Below are positions 23,123 through 34,379 of a stretch of 64,000 nt of DNA, piece after piece. The position numbers and the translations under genes are program-made. The stretch is from NCBI GenBank assembly GCA_001986395.2, contig MQVO02000010.1, forward strand, positions 682,001-746,000, in the 5' to 3' direction. The notes beneath the pieces were generated by a model that worked only from the letters and a program-made list of their open reading frames with translations, did no database searches and had not been told where the DNA came from. Position 1 is the first letter of the stretch. Each line of letters begins with the position of its first letter. This DNA comes from Irpex lacteus (Eukaryota; Basidiomycota; Agaricomycetes; Polyporales; Irpicaceae).

Positions 23123-26100
23123 ATGGCACGCTCACAGCGGCCGTCAAACGTCAAACCCAAATCAAAATCAAAACCCGGCTCTTATCCGCAGAAGAAGCAC
23201 TCCAACGCAGCAGGGTACGCAAAGCGCAAATCCCTAAAGTCAAAAACTCTCTCCTCCGGTCCTTCGTTGGGCGATGTGTACGAATACCAAGGCGAGCGGG
23301 TCCGACGGGGGAAATTGAAGCTTCAACTTGAAAAGGATGAGCTTCTCGGTGCTGGACGGCCTGTCAACTCGGACGATGATATGGATGATGGTGTGAGTGG
23401 TGGTGGTAGTGGGAGAGGAGGGATGCATCCGAGATTGTTGAATGAGGGTGAGGGAGAGGAGGAGGAGGGGTTGGGAGAGGATGAGGATGAGGAGATTGAT
23501 AGTGATGAGGCGTTTGAGGAGAGTGATGAGGAGCGGTTTGCGGGGTTTAGTTTTGCTAGTGCTGCGGTGAGTGTGGCTCTTTCTCTCTCTGTTCATTCAA
23601 TATGGCTTTCGTGAACTGGGGGGTGGAGGGGTATTAAATGTGTTCTGACGTTGCTTTATAGAAGGCTAGCAAGGCAAAGCAGAAGAAAACCCGTGCCGCA
23701 CGAGATGCGAAGACCGTGCGCTTCGCAGAGGTCGATCTTAACGAAGACTCGGACGAGGATGAGGCCTCAGAAGGCTCAGACGCCGGAAAGGAAGAGGAGG
23801 AAGAGGAAGAAGAGGAAGGCGACCCTGATGAGTTTATTGACGTGTTGGATATACTCGATGGGCGTGGCGAGCCTCAGAGCGACGATGAAGTCCAGCCTCA
23901 GCCTCAGGGAGATCGTCAAAGTCAAAGTCAGATGAGGACGGAGGAAGATGAAGATTCTGAAGCAGAGGAGGTGGAGGACGAAGACGAGGGGACTGAGGAA
24001 GACGATGACGAAGACGAAGAGCCCCGTGAACGTGCACTCTCCCCCTCAGACGACGAAACCAACGACGATCCAGACGCACTCTCCCACCTCGAGTCGTTCA
24101 TCACGAACCTCGACGCGGGTCAAAAACGTAAAGCCCCCGACGACACTGAAGATGGAGTGGCTGGTGCTGAAAGAGCCAGAAGGAAGAGGAGGCTGTTGAG
24201 GGAGGAGACGCAGGGTGGTGTGGAGGGGGAGTTTGCTGCTCAGCCTGGTGAGTCTACGTCGATTCGTCTTGTGTTCCTCTCGTCTAATTCTATTTTGGAC
24301 ACTCAGGAACGGCAAAGCTCAACCTCGAAGACCTCCTCGCCCCCCTCACCACCACGACCACCTCATCAACCCTCCAATCCCTCAAGAAATCAGTCAAACT
24401 GCTCGCTCCTTCCACAGGTGGGAAGACGTTGGCGGCGCCCCTGCCGCAGAGGACGCAGGAGAGGCTGGATAGGGAGGCGGCGTATGAGCAGACGAAGGAG
24501 GAGATTGATAAGTGGAGTGCTACTATGAGGCGGATCAAGGAGGTGTGTCTTTTCGTTTGTGTGTGAGTATGTGTGGGATATGGAACTGACGGTGGGATGC
24601 GGATGCGTAGGCTGAACATTTGAGTTTCCCGTTGCAAGCGGAGGTGAAGGGAAAGGTGTCGAGTTTAGAGTTGGCTGCGAAGTTCAAGGTATGTTATCCT
24701 TTCCGTCTCTCTCAAGTCTTCCTCTCCTGACTGGCTCCCACTTCTCACGCGCAGCCGACAACCCCGCTCGAATCAGGCATCGACAAACTCCTCAAATCCG
24801 CCCAAATGCGCGACGAAGACCTCGCCCACACCGAGTCCCTCAAAATGAACCATCTCTCCATCGAAGACGTCGCCCAACGCCGCGCCGAACTCGCCAAAAT
24901 GCGCGAACTGATGTTCAGAGCGGAAGTCAAAGCGAAGCGCGTGAAGAAGATCAAGAGCAAGACTTTCCGCCGTATCAGGAAGAAACAGCGGGCGCGTGCT
25001 GGTGAGGGGAGTGATGATGACGATGGGGAGGATGAGGAGGGGGAGGAGGGCGCGATGAAGAGGGAGGTGGAGAGGGCTAGGGAGAGGGCTACTTTGAGGC
25101 ATAAGAATACGGGGAAGTGGGCGAGGGGTATGAAGGAGCGCGGAGAGCTGGATGTTGATCAGCGGAGGGAGATCAATGAGATGCTGGAGAGGGGGGAGAA
25201 ATTGAGGAGGAGGATTCAGGGGAGGGGGAGTGATGATGATAGCGACGGTGGTCAGGATGAAGAGGAGGATGGGGAGGTAGATGAGGAGACGATCAGGGCG
25301 GGTGCGTTTGATGAGCTGAGGAAGTTGGATGTAGAGAGGGGTGAAGGAGAGGAAGGGGAGGGGGAGAGGAAGAAGGGGAAGAGCGTGTTTGAGATGAAGT
25401 TTATGAAGGATGCGATGGCGAGGGAGCAGAGGAAGGCTGATCAGATGGTCGATGATTTTGTGAGAGAGCTCGGTGGTGGTGAAGATGTGGACGAAGACGG
25501 TGAGGATCGCGATGCGGATTCGCCGTCTGAGATTCCTGACTCTTTGTCTAATCGTGTGGGTGGGCGAGTGTCGTTCCGTCCAGGAAATATGGTAAGTTTT
25601 CTTACCATAATATTCGTCTATGCGTTGTATACTTACGATTTCTCGTTCACAGACCGGCCAACTACGAACAGTAACCTCCCTCGCCTCAGACACCTCCAGC
25701 GTCACCCTCAAGTCCACCGACCTCCTCCCCGACGGAACTTCCCCCTCCCCAGCCACCACCTCCCCCATTGTCTCTCGCGCCGTCCCTCTACCCGAAGAAA
25801 CCTCGAACCCGTGGCTTGCGCCTACGTTCACTACAACAGCGGCGACAGCAAAGAAGAAGCACGAAGTTGCGGTGGGCAAGGACAGCGCTGATGCTGAAAA
25901 GTCGAAGAATAAGCTGAAGAAGAGGGGGAAGAAGCGGGAGGAGGAGAGGGAGAAGGCGAAGGAGGACGCAGTTGTTGACGTTGAGATGGCTAGTGTTATG
26001 ACGTTGGGGACTGCTGCTCCTGCTGCTGGCTCGTCGGCGTCTGCTGGTCCAAGTACGAACTCCTCTGGACCTTCGAAAACGTCAAAGAAGAAAGGCAAGA

Positions 26101-26860
26101 AGGTCGTTTCTGCTGCAGATGACGAAGATGAAGAGTCGGACGGGAACAGTGAGGTCGATGCTCAGGAAGCTGCGTTGCTGAGTAAAGCCAAGGGGAAGGC
26201 AGGACGGAAAGATGTTCAGGCGTTCCAGCAGCGTGACCTTGTGGCTCGTGCGTTTGCTGGTGATAACGTTGTTCGAGTAAGTTTTGAATACAAGCTCTCG
26301 TTCGATTCAAGCTGGCTTGCTCATGCGGACGTGATTTAGGAATTCGCGGATGAGAAACGACGCGAGATGGATGCGGACGCTCCTAAGGAGATCGACACAA
26401 CTCTCGCAGGCTGGGTACGTCGCACTCACGACATCTCTTCACCAATCTAACACTCATGCTCATCCTCTGCGTGTTCAGGGCTCATGGGGAGGCGCAGGCA
26501 CGCGCAAAGCCCCTCCAAAACCCTACCTCATCAAGAAAGTCGCCGGCGTCGACCCCAAGTCTCGCGCAGACTACGGCAAGCGACACGTCATCATCTCCGA
26601 GAAGCGGGACAAGAAGGCGGCCAAGTACCAGGTCAAGGACCTGCCGTACCCGTACACCAGCAAGGCGCAGTTCGAACGGAGTATGGACACCCCGCTGGGG
26701 ACGGAGTGGAATACGAGAGTTGGGTTCCAGAGGGGAACGTTGCCCAAGGTTGTCAAAAAGGTGCGTTGGCGATTCGTTGAAGTGCGTGGTGGGTGGGGTG
26801 TGCTGATGTTGGTCTTGGTAGATGGGGACGGTTATTACTCCTCTCGAAAAGTTGTTCTAG
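23123..26860 (+). CDS. UTP14: Utp14, U3 snoRNA-associated protein of the small-subunit processome
   Basis: Nine exons: 23123-23566, 23662-24247, 24307-24542, 24611-24688, 24755-25591, 25653-26276, 26340-26414, 26479-26760, 26822-26860; 1066 residues. The N-terminus is basic, with long acidic tracts (Glu/Asp runs at about residues 120-160 and 190-290). The Utp14 core is clear: QERLDREAAYEQTKEEI, FKPTTPLESGI, KIKSKTFRRIRKK, ATLRHKNTGKWA, FMKDAMAREQRKA, LAGWGSWGG (joined over a phase-0 intron), RHVIISEKRDKKAAKYQVKD, LPYPYTSKAQFERSM and PLGTEWNT. Utp14 works in the nucleolus and activates the DEAH helicase Dhr1 during 18S rRNA maturation. The end ITPLEKLF is coded by a 39-nt last exon. Converges with ATP18. 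Confidence 0.95.
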
Positions 26861-27376
26861 GCGCTACGTTTGCGTTCTTTGGACTGTCTACGTTCCCGTG
26901 CATCATCTATCATCGCAACATGTACTTTTTCATTGCTCTCAGTCGTCCAATCGATCTGCTTGCCATGCTGCCATTTCAGAGGAATTGTTCCCCGGAGCAG
27001 CTGAGGGATATGTGTTGTTCGCGTGACCTTAAGTTATACCGAAATACGTAGAGTCATCCATGGGGATTTTTCATCCGCACTCTGCAGCGTGACTTTCGAA
27101 GGTGGTGTAGTCGGTGTATTCAAATGCAAAAGGTAGGGAGGGCTGAGACGCGGTGCGAGAGAGGGGGGTGGAAGTATGACATGTCCTCTTCGGAGGGGCC
27201 TCGAACACTGCTGAGAAAACAACGCACCTGCTCCACGAGAGCCAAACACCCAACGTTTCCATCTCATTCGTCGAATAACGTTTTTTCCCGCAAAATATCT
27301 CTGTAATTCTCTAGATCACGGTATAGAATGCTCTATTGGACCAGGTCGTGATACACCGAGTGCGCGTACAACTTCC
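26861..27376. other. Convergent intergenic region between UTP14 and ATP18
   Basis: 516 bp holding two 3' untranslated regions. No conserved frame or RNA gene is seen. Confidence 0.5.
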
Positions 27377-27705
27377 TCAGTGGTGGGTGGCCTCCTCCTT
27401 CGCAAGCTGCTCCCTGTATGGGTTACGAGGGTCGTTCTTGTAGGCGTCCGCTGTATAAAGCCAGGACGAACGCGATATGAGTTAGGCTACGCTCGTAAAG
27501 GGAGAAATGGCTGGATGAAGACGTACACCGGATAGCGGCATCCTGTGCCTTGGAGATGAGCGTGAAGGTGATCAAACTTGCGACAGCAAACGGCCACAAA
27601 GGTTTGACGACCTATAAGTTGATATCCATGAGCACACTGTCGCATGAGCTACTCGTGAAAAGGACTTGCAGGAGTCGGGTAGCGGCGGAAACCAAGGAAG
27701 CTCAT
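27377..27705 (-). CDS. ATP18: Mitochondrial ATP synthase subunit J (Atp18/i-j subunit)
   Basis: Three short exons on the minus strand: 27705-27670, 27611-27527 and 27450-27377; 64 residues. The protein starts MSFLGFRRYPTP, continues VVKPLWPFAVASLITFTLIS (a single membrane helix), KAQDAAIRSDAYKNDPRNPY and REQLAKEEATHH. This is the layout of yeast Atp18, with PTP before the helix and NDPRNP after it. The subunit sits in the inner membrane Fo part of ATP synthase. Intron 1 starts with GC: the split CCT|GCAAGT is a typical GC-AG donor, and no GT donor keeps the frame. Intron 2 is normal GT-AG. All exons are too short to show as a substantial ORF. Confidence 0.9.
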
Positions 27706-28681
27706 CGTTGTTTTTGGTTTGCCTGAATTAATTAGAAGATTATTTCTTGTTGGGAGAGAGGCTTTGAGACCAGGAGACTCACGAAGGAGTGACGGTGTAT
27801 ATGGACGTGCAGGACTGGCGGCGGTCGGTGGCTACAGCGCGGTAAACCGAGTTTGCCCGTTAGAGGCGGAGATGAGCGAGATCTGAAATATTGGCGACTG
27901 TTCGCCTGCGGGGTTTCAATATTCGGCGCTCGCCGTCGGACCATCGAGCTCAGGCTTGAGAAACAACTCGACTTGAACACTCCACAAATCATTCGCGTGT
28001 CTAAGTTTCATGCAACACAGCCCAGCTCATATGGTTTATTTTGCAGTCTTTGAAGAGATACCCTCAAAATCATGGTAGCGCGTCACCGGGTCCTCTATCA
28101 CTTCGAAGATGTACATTTGCAAATGGTTCTGTCTCTCTTGAAAACGCTAGTCATATATCGAGTGCATGCCGTAGATATTACCATAGTATTAGACACTGTC
28201 AACGTCAAAACGTGGGGGCAGTGGGTATAGAGTGAGTATTTGACTACATGCGTATTCATGCAATATTAACTTCGGTTCTCTCGTTCCCACCTCGGTGGGT
28301 CCATATTTGTATGCTGTTTCACCCTCGTGTTCATCAGGCAGAATTCTCATGTATATTTTTTCATCTTCCCTAGGACTACAGTGGCCTTGATCAGGCCGTA
28401 TCGCATTCACTTGGTGCGTCAGGACCACATTCTATGAGCAGAGCTACATTGTTCTGTACGAAGATCTGCGTTGTGATCGGACACTACTCATGGTCCGTAC
28501 TTTCTCTCTCTCAGACACACGATGTATATATGACTTAGCCCATTGAATAAGCTAGACGATTGTTCTCACGTGCGCGAATCGAGTTGATCAATAGATCGTA
28601 CCTCCTAAACACACCGCCGAATCCTGCACTGCTCTACGTGGAAGATAGTATAGGATCTCGCGGACGGCGGCATATCACTCT
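27706..28681. other. Intergenic region, promoter side of F-box-like gene 2
   Basis: About 1 kb between ATP18 (-) and F-box-like paralog 2 (+). No gene is recognised. It contains the upstream GTGGGTCC box at 28295-28310. Confidence 0.5.
28295..28310 (+). promoter_or_regulatory. Conserved upstream box of the F-box-like family, copy at gene 2
   Basis: GTGGGTCCATATTTGT, 387 bp upstream of the start codon. The same core occurs upstream of the other four F-box-like genes in this cluster, in gene orientation. Here it is also the right half of a CCCACC-TC-GGTGGG palindrome. It could be a transcription-factor site or part of the transcribed leader. Confidence 0.5.
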
Positions 28682-30355
28682 ATGAATGACACCAAAGAAG
28701 ACACGCAAATTCCCTGTGATATTCTTACGTCTAACCTCGAGCTCCCTGATGTCGATAACGCCCATCGATCGCTCGGAGAAGCCATCCCAGAGGAGCTGTT
28801 TTCAAATATCTTGGCCTCGATAGGACACAATTACTGCGATTTGCGAGAGGCGAACCCTCGCCAGAAGTATGATATACCTCGAGAAATACTAGTAAGTACC
28901 TACATCTGTCGAGATGGCGCTGTCTTACAGGCAATAAACCAGACTGAACTGAGACATGCGCTATGTACCTGCGCCCTCGTCTCCCGACACTGGGCCAACC
29001 ATTGCCGTCTGTATATGTTTGGCGGCGCGACGATATGGATCTCGTCGCTCGACCACGCCAGATGGTTCAGGGAATATTCTCTTCACGGCAGCCCTCGCAT
29101 AAGAAAAGTTTGCGACCTCATTAAGATGCTACGAATCAGGCAATCATATGACGAGCCTCGCTCGTTCCTCGACCTAGTCTATATGCCCGTCATGCGCCAT
29201 AAGCTGGATGAAGTCATGATAACTGGACCTACACCCGCCAATTTTCCACCATCGATCATCGACACGCCACACTGGAGGCTCACCAACATGGCCTATCCGT
29301 CTCCCGCAATCACCGCATACACAATGGTCTCCTTGGACAATATCACCTTTCCTTCCTTCCTGCATCTCGTCAAATATATAAAGTACTTCCGTGCGGCGCT
29401 CACTACAAGTCTCCGAGGGCTGAAATGGAATGACAAAGTCCCTCTTTTTCTGCCACGGCCCACGCCGACTTGTTCCAGACGTCTGAAGTTTAGTGTTGTG
29501 GCCTCTGAATGCACGGATAGCTTCCTTGTCGGGTGGTATGTGTCTGCAATGTATGTGGATTCTACGGTCCACACGGTACTCGAGCGCGATCAACAGTGGG
29601 CGATGAACATCATGATGTTCCTTCGCGATCACTATGAAGGGCTGAAGGATGATGGGAATCCCTGTCGTTATGTTTTTGCTGGTGGTGAGTGTCCGCATCT
29701 TGTAAGTGTGAGCATACTGTATACGCTGAACTATACGAGTAGCTTTCTCTCAAAACGACCGGGTGGTGTCGTTTGGGGTCTCCGCATACAAAATGGCTTC
29801 AAACTTTCCAGGCACTGCAATACACTTCGTATGCGACTCAAAACCTCGCTCTCCCGGAATTGGCATTCGTGGCTCACCGCGGACAATGCCAATTGTCGGG
29901 GTAGTGCTAACGATAGCCTCAACATCACGGCGCAGTCTTCAAGGCAGAAGATCACAGGGATCTATCGCCGAGCAACATACGCCAGACCTCACTCGTCTAC
30001 GAATCGCTCTTGAGCAACGCTGTGCATTACGCTCTGTAATCATTACCTTTGGCTCTTATCCAGTCCTTAAAATCGCGGTAAAGCGTTATCCACTGCTTTT
30101 GGAGCCTTGGCCCCATGGCTGCGATTACCGTTTAGCCTGCGAACGTGACGATCGACACAACTTCTTGAGCGATGTTCCCCATCCCGCAAATAGTGGGTCG
30201 GATATCTACGTTGAAATCGACCCAACTACTCTGAAACCTACGGGTACGTGTATCTCCTGCGTTTGTGTCCTACGTTGCTTATTGTCTCTACGTAAGGCCA
30301 ATACTGGACACATTCCTTTGATTTTCTTTCTTCTTTGCTCACAGGCGTCCGATAA
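28682..30355 (+). CDS. F-box-like protein, paralog 2
   Basis: Three exons, 28682-29684, 29743-30243 and 30345-30355; 504 residues. The F-box is IPEELFSNILASI.. with its second half CALVSRHWANHCRLYMF, separated by an insert of about 50 residues. Family blocks follow: ISSLDHARWFREYSLHGSP, RSFLDLVYMP, DTPHWRLTNM, TFPSFLHLVKYIKYF, VLERDQQWAMNIMMFLRDHY, then after intron 1 HFVCDSKPRSPGIGIRGSP, LEQRCALRSVIITFGSYP, and YVEIDPTTLKPTG right before the last intron. The last exon codes only GVR-stop. F-box proteins recruit substrates to SCF ubiquitin ligases; no leucine-rich or WD repeats are visible, so the target domain is family-specific. Intact, plus strand; nearest in sequence to paralog 3. Confidence 0.85.
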
Positions 30356-32793
30356 CCCACGGTCGGCGTTTCCCACGTTGTGTGTTTCTGACAGTCGGTT
30401 TCGTTTTGTTCAAAAAGGCCAGTTATTCACCGCATGTACGACGGGTATCCCTATGAGTAGTAATCGAGATCATGAAGTTAAGAATGTGAAGGTAGGCTGG
30501 GCAATGTGCGTGGACGTGTTGTGGGTCCGTATGTTTCGCCCTCGCCGTTATCAGTCGATATATGCTTATCATTCCACCTTCCTTTAGGACGAACTCGAAC
30601 TATCGTCTTCATCATAAGCATCTGGTGCGTCGCATTCCGTATATAAAGCCACGTTTCTCTTTACTGGAATCTGCTTTGGACGCGTAGCTATTTTCTCTTT
30701 CACTAACGGTCCGTATTATCTCAATTAAACAACGTACAGTCAACTATCTCATAATGCATAACTCCCGAGCCCTCAATTTCTCGTCTGCTGCGCCACGTCC
30801 CGCGACTATATATTTTTCGACTACGTAGGCACAACCGTATTCCTTGTATGCATGTCTGAGAGCGATCCCGAGGCTGGCTTTGGGGAGACATTTGACCATA
30901 TCATGCAAAATGTGTTTATGCATTATGAGATAGTTGACTGTATATATAATCTGACCCTATAAATAAGCCAGGTGAATGGCCTGTTTTCAATGTGTGAACT
31001 GTGCTAACATCAACAGGTTTTATACTGTCCAGCCTGCGACACCATCGCTTCAAGTTGCTAATACTACTTGAGCGCGCTCCTGTAGATATTCCACAGCGCA
31101 AAACGATTGTGCCTTTAGCCGCAAGGGCTGAAAAGGAAGTACACGTTAAGTAACTCGAACTTACAAGCTCGATGAGTTTTTGTGTATGATACAGCTACCG
31201 TGGTTGCGTAAAGTGGATGAGCCTCTACGCATGCATAAGTATGGCGCACGACTACGCAGCACTATCAGCCACTGACCGAGGGATCCTAAAACTCGCCGGA
31301 CAAGAGACTAACTTGAAGATACATGCTTGAAGACACGAGACGATGATGATAGCGTCCTGTTCAATATGATTAAAACGTTCTTGTTTGGGGTGAGAAGTGG
31401 CGGAATGGATGGTGGCGCATCTGGGTTGCACGATCGGAGAGCGCGTGAACAAGGACTAAGTTAGGGCTAGGTCAAGTAATACTTCTTGGGTAGAACACTC
31501 GACTCTACATTGTTTCCTTGCGCATGGGTATGGACAAACGATAGAGGAAGCGTGCACGTTACAATCTTGCACCATCGTGACTGGGTGAGCTTGTTTATGT
31601 CCGCGGCGGACCTCAGCCCGTCACGGAATGGATATCCTCTCTAATGGTTGACCTTTCGGCTTCCGCTGCAAATATTCGCTAGCTCTGAAGGAGTAAAGTG
31701 CGGGGGAACACACTAGCTAATGTTGATCATGATGATGATGACCTGCAAAGTAAGTGGAGAGGGATATAAATATGCTCAAGAGATCCAATAGTGAACAGTC
31801 GATATGGTAGCTTGAGAACGTACCTCGACGATCTTGGGGAATCGTGCATATAATGCGATGGCTTTGGGGGGAGGGCTCGGGATGTTATGACACCATCTTT
31901 GTCTCGGGAATATGAATACTGTGCAGGCCCGTTAGTTCACTACTAATAATCAACACCTCTGAGCACGATGCGAAGAAACTTGATGTTCGCTCGTGAGTCG
32001 TCGGCGAGGGGCTGTGTGGGCTATATGCCAGTGGACGACGTGGACCAGCTGCCAGCTTCTCTACGCCTGCGCCGTCGGTCAATGTACTACCACCGACTCA
32101 AACATCGATCGAGTACAGCTTACCGGGCATAATAAACCACCTGGAGCCGGGAAATGAGGGCGAACACTTTATACTGGTGACTCAGATATCGATCCTGAAG
32201 GCCTGAAGATCGGCCAGCGTGTGATCTACTTTACATATCCCGTGAGGTTGAGGAGTGAGGCCTAGTGAGGCCCCGTCAATCCCGAAGCTTGAGTGGTGAA
32301 AGCGCACGGAGTAGCTCGTGCTTGGTTGTAGCATTCCGTAGACGTAGTCTACGATCACTCAAGTAAGATGGTAGCACGGAGCAGCTTGTCTACGTACGAA
32401 AATGTCAGTCTCGCGGACTCGTCCATCGTCCATCGTCCATCGTCAGCAAATGACGATGACATGACCACAAACCAAATGCAGGACCCCGATTTGATAGGAC
32501 TATACGGGTAAAATCCATTCATTAGACAGTGCTTGTTATGACATGAATTATATTCTTTGCTCAAGTTGAATTGCTGTAAGTATGTACATCTTGAAGACAG
32601 TACGTGAGATGGGATGCGTCAAGTAGGGAGAAGGATGACGTACTTATCATGGACCGAGTGGCCGTTACGGTTTAGAGAGGAGGCTACGGGTGGGAACGTG
32701 AAGGGTTCTTCGTACGTGCCTACGCAAAGGTAGGAGTCATGAATGCTTGCACACCAATCATTCCGAACGGACGATATGCGCGGATGAACACGG
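30356..32793. other. Gene-poor accessory stretch
   Basis: 2.4 kb with no supportable gene. It holds an orphan copy of the family upstream box at 30521 and a short (CCATCGT)n run near 32425-32447. Short ORFs on both strands have no family match. Confidence 0.5.
30521..30535 (+). promoter_or_regulatory. Orphan copy of the F-box-family upstream box
   Basis: GTGGGTCCGTATGTT lies about 170 bp after the stop of F-box-like gene 2, in the same orientation as the boxes upstream of the intact genes, but no F-box frame follows it. It may mark the left edge of a deleted copy. Confidence 0.35.
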
Positions 32794-33336
32794 TCAATTG
32801 CGCCTCGCCCGCTTCCTAGCTTTCACAACCCCGTGCACCTCACCACACCACTCATCATTCCCATCCTCACCACAGCACGTCCACTTGCACCCCTCAGGGT
32901 TCTTCCTCATAACAGACGGACTGTCAATCTGTCCGTGACACTCTTCGTCGATCTGTCCGTGACACTCTTCGTCGTGGTCTGCCCATGCGTTTGAACTCCA
33001 GTTGACTACGAGGTGACCTACATAGGTATTGATGGTTCAGGATTCCACAGTGTCTGTGGTGATATAGAGACGAATGTACCAGGATCGTAAGTACACTCCC
33101 GTCCTCGCTCTCCTCAGCAGGGTAAAACTCCTCCCCACACTTCCCTCACGTCGAAACCCGCACCCGGCCCGTCGTCACATGATTCTGCAGCAAGGTTCGC
33201 GTCAGAGAGTGTGCAACGACCTGATCGTTCAGCAGAGCCTAAGTAGCCTCTCAGCGGGTATAGTAGTTACTGCGTCGACGAGACGCGCTTGGGTTACGGG
33301 ATTGAGGTGCAGGGCTGCGTGTGGTTGAGGGGGCAT
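32794..33336 (-). pseudogene. Dispersed, decayed CHORD-like copy
   Basis: Read on the minus strand from 33336: MPPQPHAALH leads into LVDAVTTIPAERLLRL, the helical block of the 19.6-22.8 kb family, then a stop and frame change. GKCGEEFYPAEESEDG follows with a TGA in place of the first Cys codon. Exon 2 has DEECHGQID twice in a row (a 24-bp tandem duplication near 32930-32978), then RKNPEGCKWTCCGEDG, EWCGEVHG and a basic end KARKRARRN before the stop at 32796-32794. The Cys/His ligands of the second half are all kept. It lies about 10 kb from the array and in the opposite orientation, so it was moved or inverted and then decayed. Confidence 0.72.
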
Positions 33337-34379
33337 GTTGAGAGGCTTGAGATCGTCAGAGGGAGGTGAGGGCGATGTGGTACGATTCAAGTTCGACTGG
33401 CAAGATGGAAGGGCTAGGGGCCGCTTCTCGCTCGGCTAGCGGAGCGGTGGACGAGGACTGTATTGAGTATTTGGTGCACGACGGACTCTGGTGTGCATAT
33501 GAGGTTGTCATCCGATGCAGGTGGGTCGTACGCGCGTGTCATGGTTGTATACAGCCGGGAGCCAGTTGACGTCGTCACAGAGCTCGTCACAGGCCGTTGG
33601 GCGCGTTGGTGAGTGTGTCAGAAGAGACTTGGAATCGATGCAAGATGTATGCGCCTGTCAGAGTCGAGAGGAAGTCGGCGTCGTCACGGACTGTAGGGTG
33701 ATGGCGCGTGCGTCACAGATGTGACGTTGCGCGTTCGTGACGGTTTCGATGTCGTAGCGGACGCGGCCCGGACGCATTGCTTGAATCGACATCGACGTGC
33801 GATACCAAGCAAGTTTGTCCTTAAGCTTGAGGTCGTCCTTCTAATGAAAAGCTAATCAACATCTTCAAGATTATCTCTCCGCTTGTAAACCATAGCCATG
33901 GCACCAAACGATATGCGAATCCGTTCGTCGCTGTGGGCATACTTACCTCCAAATCCACAATGTCTGCACTTTCGGACTGGTAGGTGCAGGTTAAAATGTA
34001 TCTTCGACGACAGACGTTTTGCACTCGCCTGAGTGTCGATGAAGTCGTCGTTCCCGAAAGGATAGTCATACCCACCCACGATGCCGGCAAGTACACCCAC
34101 TTCTCAACCACTCTTCCTTCCAACTATTCCCCCTCCCTTGACCTCAAACTCGAACAAACGCAGCACAGTTCAATCCTTATCTGCCACCAGCAACACTATC
34201 TCGTGCCCACCATAACACACCACCATTCTAATACGATCTCTCTCTCCACTCCCGTTCGTACCTCGTCTGGTCCATAGCACTACGATACCACGAATCACTA
34301 TTGAGGCTGCAGAGGCGCACATACGCACAACGGAGATATCAAGTTGGAAAGGAGCTAGGATCCAGGAGCCGGAGGATAC
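33337..34379. other. Unassigned accessory DNA
   Basis: About 1 kb between the decayed CHORD-like copy and the 0.5-kb tandem repeat. No gene, RNA or mobile element could be supported. Confidence 0.45.

Noticed and set aside
24773..26098. A 441-residue minus-strand ORF opposite UTP14
   Set aside because: The plus-strand exons carry clear Utp14 motifs; the minus frame is a mirror of Glu/Lys-rich codons.
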